This document shows, in pieces, positions 36,283 through 46,347 of a stretch of DNA of 64,000 nucleotides. The translations under genes and the position numbers were made by a program. A model generated the notes under the pieces. That model was not told the origin of the DNA and searched no databases. It saw only the letters and a program-made list of their open reading frames with translations. This DNA is from Antedon bifida (lineage: Eukaryota > Echinodermata > Crinoidea > Comatulida > Antedonidae), in the NCBI GenBank assembly GCA_963402885.1, contig OY727094.1, positions 6,698,501 to 6,762,500 of the forward strand. Direction: 5' to 3'. Numbering within the stretch: the first letter of the stretch is position 1; each line of letters starts with the position of its first letter.

Positions 36283-37736
36283 CTGAACTGAACTGAACTT
36301 TTATTGTATCTCTTTTAAATCAGAGGCACAGTCTCAATGAGATGTGCAACAAGTTTACAGTGAAAAATAATACATACACACTTAAATATAAATACAAAAC
36401 AAGAAATTAGACATAAGAACAAATTACAAAAAAAAAATATAAGAAAACTGAAAAAGAATAAATACTAAGAAAATGATTAAATTAAGTTTGAGAAGGAATT
36501 GTATTATATATATCATTTCGTGTGTTCCAAGCCATGGTCAGAAAAATTTTACAATGTTTGTCGAAAATATTACTTGCTAATTCGTATACATCATGGGTCA
36601 ATTGATTTGGTGTAATTTTAAATTCATTATGGATTTCAAGATCATCGAAGAATAAGTGGTATTTAAGATCTAGAGAGCTAGTAGTAAACAATTCCCAGAA
36701 CATGGATAGATTATTGTTGTTTAGCTCATCTTTAAGGTTTATGAGTATTGGTTGTCTAACGTACTCAAGTCGTTTGCATTCAAATACGAAATGATATACA
36801 GTTTCCTTTTCATTACAATTACACAATAAACATATACCTGCATTTTGAGGTGACCATGCTTCTTTTCTACCTTCAAGTGGTAGTGAATTGGAGCGAATTT
36901 TAAATTTTAGGTTTGAAGCATGGTAGTTACACTTATCTAATAAGTATTTTTCTAGTTTTGGTTCATTTTTATATCTTATATAATTACTTAGTGATGGTTT
37001 ATTCTTAGCATTCTCAAGCCATTTCATCTTATCTCTTATAATGTTTTTTTCTTTGAAACATTTAAGCCAATTATTAGCATATTCTAAGTTAAAATGTTTT
37101 TGTATATCACAGTTGATTAAAATAGATTTTATATTATGTAGCCAATTCCAATTTAAAGTGTTTTCAAGTGCAAAGAGCGCTCTTAGCAGAACTTTTGGTA
37201 AACGACCTTCGTCCATGTTTTTCAATCTTTTGAAGTAGGATATTCCTCTATCCGATAGTATGGACTCAATCGATTGCCATCCAAGTTCACCATAAAGGGC
37301 TTCCTTTGCAACATACCTTGGTGCTTTTAAAAGATATTTAGCCATTTGATATTGCATATTTTCAATTTTTTGGATAGATGTTTTGCTTTCACAAAACCAA
37401 ATACTGCATGCATAGGTTATACTTGGTATTCCAATGCCTTTCCAAAGTATATTACCATACAAAATTCTATTGAAATCATTTTGTTCATTTATGATTGATT
37501 TTATATATGCAATAATTCTGTTTCCTTTTTTAATCGTTTCATCTATATGGCATGTATCTTTTAAATGTCTTGATATGTGCATGCCTAGGTATTTATACGT
37601 GTTGGCTTCGTCTATAAATTTATTACCGATTGGCCATTTTCTATGTTTGTTAATGCGTTGGTTGGTTACAATTACATATGATTTTTCAAAATTAAATACC
37701 ATTTTAAATTTTGTTGCAAAGTCGTTTGCTGCTTGT
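36283..37736 (-). mobile_element. 5'-truncated LINE (non-LTR retrotransposon)
   Basis: The element lies on the minus strand. Its 3' end carries a (gaact)n tract (36283-36300) and its 5' end is cut off at about 37736, where the sequence changes abruptly to a collagen-like frame. The 5'-truncated form is the usual result of target-primed reverse transcription that stopped early. No clear target duplication was found. Confidence 0.75.
36482..37702 (-). pseudogene. LINE ORF2 C-terminal part (RT end plus CCHC region)
   Basis: This 406-codon frame starts within the reverse transcriptase; the frame also continues without a stop to the truncation at about 37734 (ANDFATKFKMVFNFEKS), the conserved RT stretch after the active site. 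YKYLGMHIS (about residues 39-47) is the usual LINE RT landmark. A long thumb and linker region follows. A Cys/His cluster (CLLCNCNEKETVYHFVFEC, about residues 292-310) is typical of the C-terminal zinc-knuckle-like motif. The polymerase FxDD motif and the endonuclease are missing, so it is a dead fragment, although the remaining frame is undisrupted. Clade not assigned. Confidence 0.8.
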
Positions 37737-37755
37737 TAGACCATCTCAATCTCAA

Positions 37756-37836
37756 GGCCCCAGTGGGAAACCTGGTGAAGTAGGAGGTCCAGGAGTACCA
37801 GGGGAAATTGGTCAAAAAGGGGAAAAGGGTGAACAA
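37756..37836 (+). pseudogene. Collagen Gly-X-Y exon fragment
   Basis: Nine uninterrupted Gly-X-Y triplets (GPSGKPGEVGGPGVPGEI then GQKGEKGEQ) occupy 81 bp. The upstream side runs into the LINE's truncated end within about 20 bases, and the downstream side continues as ANDSRSLSLSP without a clear donor site. No other collagen exons are nearby. It is best read as a stray or disrupted exon of a fibrillar or collectin-like gene; an active exon of a gene with distant partners is possible but less likely. Confidence 0.6.
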
Positions 37837-38389
37837 GCTAATGATTCTAGATCACTTTCACTATCTCCAATTACTGGTGTATTATGTTTGCACATATTGC
37901 ACATGTTTATCAATCATGCATAAAAAAATCCATATATTGAAATACTACTCATGCGGACGTCATTGGAATGATCCACTTTCCCATCGGGGTTTTCAAGGTG
38001 TACAATAAAACCAAATTAATTGATCTAAAAACTTTTAGGCCTATTAAGAGTTTCTATCATATCTAAAAAGTCGGATAAATCTATTTTTAAAAGTTATTTT
38101 TAGGTACTGGTACTTATTACAGTGGTTTAGGACACAGTAGCACACATTATGTTATATATCCTACTGGAATGATCTATTTTTATTTTCTGATCATATCTGA
38201 TATATCTGATATCTGCTGCCCATTTGTCAATCGCTGGATTGTTCTGCATACACTGGGACATCCTCGTTTCTTTTTTTCTGTTGCTCTCTCATAACAGTAA
38301 GTTGTGCATATTATCGTTTGATAAAATAGGCTTATTTACTCAATTATAGTTAGTTGTCATTATGTTTAAATAGACATAAGATCTTCATG

Positions 38390-38401
38390 GATTTCATCAT
38401 A
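38390..38401. repeat. Target-site duplication of PLE 2 (left)
   Basis: The 12-bp string gatttcatcata lies here and again at 41762-41773 on the other side of PLE 2. It is single in the un-inserted sister repeat near 34650. Confidence 0.85.
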
Positions 38402-38502
38402 AGTAAAAAGGTTCATCTGGATCACTGTATAGTATTCAAGTAAATTTTCTTTTGGATGATCCAAAGTCAAATAAAAATCGTAAAGCTTACGTTTTTTACT
38501 CT

Positions 38503-38536
38503 AGCTTTCGCTGGTCAACGACGCAGCTTAATCATG
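38503..38536 (-). ncRNA. Hammerhead-like motif in PLE 2 terminal repeat
   Basis: Read on the minus strand the order is tgattaa, gctg stem, loop, cagc stem, gaaagc, at the stop-codon side of the coding region. This mirrors CUGAUGA - stem II - GAAA with changes in the first box. The same motif is in the upstream repeat (about 41206-41239, minus) and in the inverted copy near 41675-41710 (plus). It may be a decayed or non-canonical ribozyme. Confidence 0.3.
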
Positions 38537-41173
38537 AGTGAGTCTCTGTGACTTGGACTTGTTACCATTAGATTTCGTATATGGTATAGCGCCATCTATA
38601 GATCGTTCAGGTTTTCCCAAATGGGATTGTCGGGGCCTCCTCTTTAGTAAGTTATTGTACAATTTTGGGAGTTCCAAACCGCCGTCATCTCTGTTCATAG
38701 TGTTACCATGTTTTCTTATTTTTATTGATTCTTTTATTTTTCTGTCTTTCCATGAAGATTCCGTGCCTAGTATTTTTACGTTCCAATTTGGTAAGTGAGT
38801 GTGAGTGGTCATGTGATCGGTGATAGCTGAGTTGTGAACAATTTCTGAAGCTGAATTTCTGGCTGAACGTGTTAGGATCCCTGTACAATGTGAAGTGACA
38901 TCTGCTTTGTGTTCTTTTATCCTTGTGGATAAGGTTCTAGCTGTTTCTCCTATATATGCTTTTTCGCAGTTGTTGCAATTTACTTGGTATATTACACCAG
39001 ATTTGTCATCATTTTTTATTTTGTCTTTTGGGTGAACTAAAAGATTTCTTAATTTGTTTTGTGGAGTAAAATAGGTGTTGACATTGTAACTAGATAAGCA
39101 GCGTCTAATTCTTTCTGATATTCTTGGTATATATGGTATCCCTATGTTTCCTTTGTTTTTGTTGGTTGTATCTTTTGTTTTTTGTTTGACATTTTGTTTT
39201 CCTTTCTCCGATCTTTTTTGGATTATCTTGTCCATGGACCAATTGGGGTACTCGCACCCAACGAGCGCATGTTTGATCTTTTTCATTTCTGTTAGTTTTT
39301 CGTCTTTTTTAGTGACAACTTTTTCACATCTGTCAACCAGAGTGTTTACCACACTTAACTTGTGTTCCAATGGATGGCAGGAGTGAAAATTTAAGTATTG
39401 GTCTGTGTGGGTCTTTTTTCTGTAAACTGTCGTCGTCAGGTCTCCATTGTTCAGTGTAATTATGATGTCTAAGAAGGGTAATGTATTGTTAGACATATGT
39501 TCAGTTGTAAATTTTATGTTACCTGTTTTGTCAATTGTGTTTAAGTGTGAGTTTAGATGTTCCGCTGATCCCTCTGGAATGAGAGCTAATATGTCGTCAA
39601 CATACCTTTTCCAATATGTTGGCTTCATTCCGTCTGGTGCTGTTTTCAGTGCTTTTTCTTCTAAGTCCTCCAGATACAGATTTGCAACGATCGGGCTGAT
39701 GGGACTGCCCATGGCAATACCGCCAATCTGTTTATATATTTTTTCCTGGAAGCTGAAATAAGTGGTATTAATTACAAGTGATAGTAAATCTATTATATCT
39801 CTGATGACCATGTTTGTGCGTTTTTTCAGTGTTTTATCTTGTGAAAGTCTCCTTTCTACTATTTCTATGGCTTCTTCGGTAGGGGTTTTTGTGAAAAGAG
39901 ACACTACGTCAAACGAGACAAATGTGTGATTTTCAGGAATGTCAAGCGTGATTAGTTCCTCAACTAGTTGTTTTGAATTGTCGACGTGGTGGCAGGAGGT
40001 GCCAACCAACGGAGAGAGGATTTCAGCTAATTTTTTGCCCAAGTTATAGTAAATGGTATTTATGCAATCCACAATAGGTCGTAGTGGAACATCAGGTTTG
40101 TGGATTTTGGGTAAACAGTATAACCTTGGTGTGATTTCCTCAGTTGGGAATAAAGTAGCTTTCTCTTTATTGCTAATTTTCTTTTCATCTAGGAGCCGTT
40201 TTAATATTTTAACATACTGTGTTTTGTATCTTTTGGTAGGGTTGTGGTTTAAGGCTTGGTATACCTTATCGTCATTGAGCATCCCTTGGACTTTTTGTAT
40301 GTAATCAGCTTTGTTTAGAATCACTGTTGCCCTCCCCTTGTCGGCTGGTAGGATTAATATGTCCTTGTCTTTCTTTAATGAATCTAAAGCAATGTGTTGA
40401 TCTTTTGTAATGTTACTAGGTGGGAGTTTTACGGAGCTTATGATAGAGGCCATTTTACTTCGAAGCGCATCACGGTCGTTTGATCCCACTAAGTACGCTG
40501 CTTTTTCACTAGCTACGATCAAGTCTTCTATAGGCTTAGTCGTTGGGGTGACGGCAAAATTTAGGCCTTTCTCCAGTAATGATTTTTCATGTGAATTTAG
40601 GTTTCTGTTACTCAGATTAATTACCCATTTTTGTTTTAATTGGTTACCTGTTAGATCTGCATCTTGTGTTAGGTTGTCTTTTAATCGTTGTGTTTTTGCT
40701 TTCCATGTATCCAGTTTCTTGAGTTGTCGATCTCTTGTGCGTTTGAATTCGCTTTCTTTGCAGTTGTTTACGTGATTCCGTATTGTGCTTTGCATCCCTC
40801 TGTCGTCCACAAGCTCTTCCAATTTCCGGTCACACCCCCTGGCTTTCCGTTCAAATTTTTCGATATCCTTGCTGACGTTTGTGATTCTTTCGTTTAAGAG
40901 TAGTTTTTCTGCATGTTTGATTATCTTTTTTCCCTTTTCAGTCTTGATCGGCACTCTCAACTTCAAACTTGTAGGCGTTATGCCCAAGTTTTTGCAACGT
41001 AAACTGAACACCCTGTGATTTCTAAGGCGCGAAACTTTCTTTTGAATGTTTTCATAGTGGCGTATAAATTTCACCGTTTCCTGTCCAAATCCTCTACGAA
41101 CATTAGTAAAAAGGTTCATCTGGATCACTGTATAGTATTCAAGTAAATTTTCTTTTGGATGATCCAAAGTCAA
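38528..41173 (-). CDS. Penelope-like RT with C-terminal GIY-YIG endonuclease
   Basis: The 881-residue polyprotein copies element RNA into DNA and nicks target DNA. Residues 1-260 form a basic, Lys-rich N-terminal region with coiled-coil character. RT motifs follow: LPADKGRATVI (275-285), LPKIHKPDVPLRPIV (354-368), SFDVVSLF (420-427), GIAMGSPISPIVANLY (485-500), the catalytic YVDD (524-527) and LPFLDI (565-570). A Lys-rich linker (640-675) leads to the GIY-YIG nuclease: VIYQVNCNNC (727-736) and YIGETARTLSTRIKEH (740-755). The frame has no stop or frameshift, unlike PLE 1. The first ATG lies inside the upstream pseudo-LTR, so translation starts in the repeat, as in other PLEs. An earlier or later start is possible. 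It may be competent. Confidence 0.92.
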   Translation of the reverse strand: MTLDHPKENLLEYYTVIQMNLFTNVRRGFGQETVKFIRHYENIQKKVSRLRNHRVFSLRCKNLGITPTSLKLRVPIKTEKGKKIIKHAEKLLLNERITNVSKDIEKFERKARGCDRKLEELVDDRGMQSTIRNHVNNCKESEFKRTRDRQLKKLDTWKAKTQRLKDNLTQDADLTGNQLKQKWVINLSNRNLNSHEKSLLEKGLNFAVTPTTKPIEDLIVASEKAAYLVGSNDRDALRSKMASIISSVKLPPSNITKDQHIALDSLKKDKDILILPADKGRATVILNKADYIQKVQGMLNDDKVYQALNHNPTKRYKTQYVKILKRLLDEKKISNKEKATLFPTEEITPRLYCLPKIHKPDVPLRPIVDCINTIYYNLGKKLAEILSPLVGTSCHHVDNSKQLVEELITLDIPENHTFVSFDVVSLFTKTPTEEAIEIVERRLSQDKTLKKRTNMVIRDIIDLLSLVINTTYFSFQEKIYKQIGGIAMGSPISPIVANLYLEDLEEKALKTAPDGMKPTYWKRYVDDILALIPEGSAEHLNSHLNTIDKTGNIKFTTEHMSNNTLPFLDIIITLNNGDLTTTVYRKKTHTDQYLNFHSCHPLEHKLSVVNTLVDRCEKVVTKKDEKLTEMKKIKHALVGCEYPNWSMDKIIQKRSEKGKQNVKQKTKDTTNKNKGNIGIPYIPRISERIRRCLSSYNVNTYFTPQNKLRNLLVHPKDKIKNDDKSGVIYQVNCNNCEKAYIGETARTLSTRIKEHKADVTSHCTGILTRSARNSASEIVHNSAITDHMTTHTHLPNWNVKILGTESSWKDRKIKESIKIRKHGNTMNRDDGGLELPKLYNNLLKRRPRQSHLGKPERSIDGAIPYTKSNGNKSKSQRLTHD

Positions 41174-41329
41174 ATAAAAATCGTAAAGCTTACGTTTTTT
41201 ACTCTAGCTTTCGCTGGTCAACGACGCAGCTTAATCATGAGTGAGTCTCTGTGACTTGGACTTGTTACCATTAGATTTCGTATATGGTATAGCGCCATCT
41301 ATAGATCGTTCAGGTTTTCCCAAATGGGA

Positions 41330-41761
41330 ATCCTAACATGTTCAGCCAGAAATTCAGCTTCAGAAATTGTTCACAACTCAGCTATCACCGATCACATGAC
41401 CACTCACACTCACTTACCAAATTGGAACGTAAAAATACTAGGCACGGAATCTTCATGGAAAGACAGAAAAATAAAAGAATCAATAAAAATAAGAAAACAT
41501 GGTAACACTATGAACAGAGATGACGGCGGTTTGGAACTCCCAAAATTGTACAATAACTTACTAAAGAGGAGGCCCCGACAATCCCATTTGGGAAAACCTG
41601 AACGATCTATAGATGGCGCTATACCATATACGAAATCTAATGGTAACAAGTCCAAGTCACAGAGACTCACTCATGATTAAGCTGCGTCGTTGACCAGCGA
41701 AAGCTAGAGTAAAAAACGTAAGCTTTACGATTTTTATTTGACTTTGGATCATCCAAAAGAA
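41330..41761 (+). pseudogene. Inverted copy of the PLE 2 C-terminal coding end
   Basis: The plus-strand frame to 41680 encodes the last ~115 residues of the PLE 2 protein (SARNSASEIVHNSAI to SQRLTHD) with hardly any change. It is part of the element's inverted terminal structure, not an independent gene. Confidence 0.9.
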
Positions 41762-43321
41762 GATTTCATCATAGCTACAGTATTAGTATTATTATATTAT
41801 CAATTTACTAAAGAATTATGTTTTGTTGTGTTTGCATATTGGGTAAAATCATAAATTAAATACGTTTTGTCGGGTCCACCACCATCTTATCAACTCTTGC
41901 CTCCATGTAATGTTGGAAATGTCTAATTTTGCAAGCATTGCACAAACCATTAGAGGAAGGGAAGGCGGTGGTGCAGGCTACTTTCGGTTACACTTTAGCG
42001 TATCTTAGAATAGGCCTATAGCGGAATTCACAAATCCTCTACAAACAAAACAACTAAGTGAAATAATCAACAGATATCAGAAAAATCAATGAATAGTTTT
42101 AAATTAATTTAAAGAAAACCCACTAAAAATTACATTGCAGAATTAAAAAATAATTTTTATTTAATATGAGCACATCATAAACATTTCATTTTTATAATTC
42201 GGTAGACACTAAAACTTGAGACTACCCCCTCTCTATTAGAACATAACACAAAGCAAATTAATTATCTTATTATAAATATTCATGTACTAAAATTGGTGAT
42301 GTATTTCACCTAATCGGGGATTCCTCATACCAGAATATTCAGATTTGAAATTGTAATAGAATTTATTGATTGACATGATCTACAATTTACCAAGCGTTTT
42401 GATACAATTTTTAGAGTATTTTATCACACGTATTTTTCTTATAATTTATTTGATTATACTGTACATGTTATTATATTACTCCAAAAAAATAATAGATAAG
42501 CGCCTCCCCCTAAAAAACGGCCCCCATTACCCCCCTACCCCCCCCCCCCCCCCTGAACAATCACCTTACCCAACAAAATGTCCTTTTAGGGGTGTCTCCT
42601 GAATAGGAGTTGCTGTTTAAAAACATAATTACAACGTAAATTGTTCGTTTTACGAGTGAGTGTCCCATGCAAAGTATTAAAATATTTGGTGATGAACTTA
42701 AAATGTTTGGTGTTGCCAATTAACTCGCAGTGGGTAGGCCTACGTTTAGCCGGACTTAAAAATAAAGTATTATACGCGTAAAACAAAATAATCTAGATAT
42801 TCATAGAGTAGTGTACCGCTACCGATCTCAAGCAATTGTGATAGCATTCAACATATCAAATATGATTTAGTCAACAGGCCTAATGCCTGTACTGCCGTCC
42901 GGTACTAGGTAGAGTAGGCGCCCTACATAGTTCCGTAGAGATCTCCGATGGGAGTAAACTGCAATAGGCCTACTAGACAGCCTTGATTGCCAACAAACTA
43001 ACTTGTTGGTGGCTTTTTTTGGTGTTAACTCGCAGCTAACATACTTACTTGTTTCCACCCACATTTAATTTGTTTATTTCACCTGGAAGGCGTAATTCCT
43101 TTTAAAACATTTCATGATAGGCCTACGGTATGAATTTCAGGAGCCGAAACACCATGTATAACCAAAGAGGAATACAGTGTTGAACGAGTTAGAATAGTGT
43201 CCGTATGATATGATCAAGGTTATTTCCTCTTATAATAACAAAAGAACATTATTCTTTGGTATTTGATCAGCACCTATGCTGAACGGCAATGATCCATTGT
43301 GCACTCCGCCCACGTTGATTG

Positions 43322-43930
43322 TGGAATGATCCATTTTCTCATCTTGGTTTGTTCAAAACAACTTTGATATAAAAACTTAAATAGGCTTAATTGAGGTTTT
43401 AGCAGATCTAAAATACTTCTATCTATAAAATATATCTAGTTTTCAGTCATTTTTAGGCACTCATTACAGTGGCATACAGCACACATGTGACAGCATTATT
43501 ACATATCCTACTGAAATTTAGGAGCTATCCTGAAATGGTAGATTCTATAGAACCACTGTACATGAGTATATATAAAGTACTGGGTAGTTTTGTGTAGTAC
43601 TTTCTATTCATTCAAAACCACCAGTGTTCCATCTTTTTAAACTATTCTTTGCTTGCATTTATTGGCAAGTGGTAGCTTTTCTGCATACACTGAGATACCG
43701 TCATCATTTTTCCTTTTTTTTCTGTTGCTATCATAACAGTAAGTTGTGCATATTATATATCGTTTTGATAAATTTAGGCTTATTTAATCAACATTTAGTT
43801 GTTATATTTATTTAATATAGACATAATAAGATTTCACCATATTAAGTTATGTTTTTGTCATAAATAAATGAAATACGTTTTGCGGGATCCGCCACCAAAT
43901 ATTTTATCTACTCTTGCCTCCATGTAATGA
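43322..43930. repeat. Repeat family R copy 4
   Basis: Landmarks tggaatgatccattttctca, aacagtaagttgtgcatatt, gcgggatccgccacc and cttgcctccatgtaatg occur in the family order. A short SINE head with a B-box-like ggttctaatcc follows at about 43930-43995, at the same internal point where copy 5 has a full SINE. Confidence 0.75.
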
Positions 43931-44069
43931 CACAGTCGGACTTTCGGGACTATGATCGCGAGATCGTTGGTTCTAATCCAACGGTCGTAAATAATTGGGA
44001 TTATGAATAGGCCTAAAGTAAAATTTGAGTGACTTTCTGTCCTAAAATGACGTCACGTAATTTAGGACG

Positions 44070-44545
44070 GAATGATCCACTTTCTCATGGGTTTTCTAGG
44101 TATACAATATAACCAAACACTTAATGATCTAAAAACTTTGATAGGCTTATTTGAGTTTTTAGCAGATCTAAAATACTTGGATATATCTATAGTTTTCAGT
44201 TATTTTTAGGTACTCATTACAGTGACTTAGGATATATCACACATTATGTGAGACTTATCATCCTGAAATGGTAGACTCGCCCACTCCACTAACTATAACT
44301 TCTCCATGATATGGCCATCATTTCTCTTTTTTTTTCTGTTGCAATCATAAAACAGTAAGTTGCATATTATATATCGTTTGATAAATGTAGGCTTATTTAA
44401 TCAATATTTAGTATGTCTATATTTATTTAATATAGACATAATAAGATTTCACCATATTAAGTTATGTTTTTGTGGTGCTTGCGTAGTGGGTAAAATCATA
44501 AATTAAATACGCTTTGCAGAACCCACCACCAATATCTTATATACA
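44070..44545. repeat. Repeat family R copy 5 (first part)
   Basis: It runs from ggaatgatccactttctcat to cttgcctccatg, in the family order, and is then interrupted by a SINE and a palindromic element before its tail at 45791-45920. Confidence 0.75.
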
Positions 44546-44559
44546 GCTCTTGCCTCCAT

Positions 44560-44828
44560 GCCACACAGTGTTTGATTTCGGGACTACTGATCGCGAGATC
44601 GTGGGTTCGAATCCAACGGTCGTCGCATTGCGTTTCACTATCCTTACTTACTCACTATCCTCTCTCCACCCGGGTGTACAAATGGGTACCCAGTAAAGGT
44701 CAAGAAACAACTTTGCGTTGATTACTAACTGGATTGTGGGAGTATGTTTCCTTACGTGTTTGATCAAAACATGACTGGGGTAATGTACAGCACTTGTTTC
44801 GCAACATTAGGTGCTATATAAATCCAGG
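44560..44828 (+). mobile_element. tRNA-derived SINE, family 1, copy 2
   Basis: The B box gggttcgaatccaac (about 44601-44615), body ctctccacccgggtgtacaa, atgggtacccag, and tail with gtgtttgatcaaaa and actggggtaatg match the SINE at 33690. It interrupts R copy 5 between cctccatg and aggatatattatg. Confidence 0.75.
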
Positions 44829-44965
44829 ATATATTATGCCACAAACCATATTGTAAGAGGAATAGCAAGGCGGCGGCGGCTCTTTTCGACTAAACTTTAG
44901 CAGTACTTTACTTCATTCATTCCTCCATGATCTTACTAAGAAGGTAAAATACCGGTAGTGAACAG

Positions 44966-45790
44966 GGGCCGGATTTATCAAACTTGCTTAGCAAAAAAAT
45001 CGTCTTAACTTTGCCTTAAATCCTTGATTTTGCCTAAGTCAGATTTATCAATATATCTAAGCAAAAAAATTTGCTTAATTTTGTCTTAAATCTAAGACGA
45101 ACAATACCCTGCCTTAAGATGAAAAATTTCGTCTTATCTCATTTCTGCAACAGAAACATTCTTTTTTGACAACGCGAGCACGCTAGGCCGGAACATTGAA
45201 CATTCGGAAAGGCTACGCTAGTGCGTTTTTCGCTGTACTACGGACGCTAAAATAATGATATCGATCTTCATAAAGATGGCCTAGAAATTGGACGAGCAAA
45301 ACTAATATTTTCGGGATAGGTACGACCAAATTGACTAACTTTTAGAAAACTGTATCGGCTGCCAAGGGTCGCTGTCATTGATAAAAATAAATAAATGTTG
45401 ATTTGATTTAAGTTTAGAGCGAATGATTTTTGTATGTATTTCCGACTGTTGTGCTCTTTCTCTATTTCAAGTAATAAAAACAATAGTAGCCAGAATGCGC
45501 CCTCTCTTGTTGGGAGTGAAAATACGGAGATAAAATGTTATAGCGCCGCCATCGCTAAGAGAAAAAAGCTAATACGCATGCGTAAGCAAGAATTTTTCGT
45601 CTTAAGACATAATTTGCTGCCCTCTAAAGTTTAATTTTGCGCATGTGCAAAGTAAAATTTACCTAAGACAATTTTTCTGCTAAGACATTGCTAAGACGGT
45701 TTGATAAATAAGATTAAGTTATTTGCTTAAGCACTTCTTAAATATTTCACCTTAAGCAAAAATATAAGCAAATATTGATAAATGCCAACC
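44966..45790. mobile_element. Harbinger-like MITE with cag target duplication
   Basis: The ends are gggccggatttatcaa and the inverse of ggttggcatttatcaa. The flanks carry cag on both sides (44963-44965 and 45791-45793), while the sister R copy has a single cag in aatcaacagatatc (42060-42073). A 3-bp duplication fits PIF/Harbinger. The subterminal regions are full of cttaag and gcttaa motifs, again inverted. No transposase is present; a 66-71-codon pair of overlapping ORFs near 45268-45634 is not supported. Confidence 0.75.
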
Positions 45791-45899
45791 CAGATATCTG
45801 AAAAATCAAGTTTTAAATTAATTCTAAAAAAAACCACTACGAATTTACGTAATCGAATACGATAATAATAAATAAATATATATATATATATTATATAAT

Positions 45900-46284
45900 G
45901 AGCACATCATATAAAACAGTGACGTCTGTGTTGACTGTTAAACATGTGTAGCAATATAAAGACACGTTTAGGTATTAAACCTAGGTTTAATTTGCCATGT
46001 GTGGAGCTCATGTATGGAGCTTTTTTCCGTATCGTATGTACGCAACGCTAAACACGTACCTAAACATGTTGACTGAACATAATAGGGACATGTTGACTAC
46101 TAAACAAGTGGAGGAAAACAACATGTAGCTATAAACACGTTTAGGTTTTAAACACGCTAAACATGTAACTATACGTGTTTAAAAGCTATAAATGTGTATA
46201 AAAGTGGATACAAAATATATGTTTAAGATCTAATATTATTACTACTACTACTACACTAGTTTACAGTGTACATAGTGTATACCC
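45900..46284. other. Spacer with repeated acatgt / aaacacgt motifs
   Basis: Between the R-family tail and the next gene, motifs aaacatgt, acacgttta and acgtgttta recur about ten times in both orientations (45945-46190). They could be a degenerate palindromic repeat or a binding-site cluster. A tactactactac run lies at 46237-46252. Confidence 0.4.
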
Positions 46285-46347
46285 ATGACTCATCTCGTGA
46301 ATTTGTTTATTATTATACTGTACTTGATATTTTATATTACTTTACAG

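Larger units (their letters stand above)
38402..41761 (-). mobile_element. Penelope-like retroelement PLE 2, intact coding, with terminal repeats
   Basis: The element reads on the minus strand. A 225-bp direct repeat (38402-38626 and 41105-41329) is the pseudo-LTR pair. Beyond the upstream repeat, 41330-41761 is an inverted copy of 38447-38878 (the C-terminal coding end). This pseudo-LTR plus inverted-fragment layout is known for Penelope-like elements. Both sides carry the 12-bp duplication gatttcatcata, so the whole complex inserted as one unit. The copies look near-identical to each other, which points to a young insertion. Confidence 0.9.
37964..42965. repeat. Repeat family R copy 3 / segmental duplication unit 2
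   Basis: This is the sister of 34248-35835, split by PLE 2 at 38402-41761. Removing the insertion leaves about 1.63 kb that matches unit 1 throughout, including a poly-C tract (42541-42553) and the ending gatgggagtaaactgcaat. Confidence 0.9.

Noticed and set aside
41324-41680. Separate plus-strand gene next to PLE 2
   Set aside because: It is an inverted copy of the PLE 2 C-terminus within the same target duplication.
46285-46347. Hydrophobic leader on repeat-protein copy 2 as a signal peptide
   Set aside because: The stretch ends in ttactttacag right before an ATG that aligns with copy 1's start, so it is more likely intron sequence. In copy 1 the same position has an in-frame stop.
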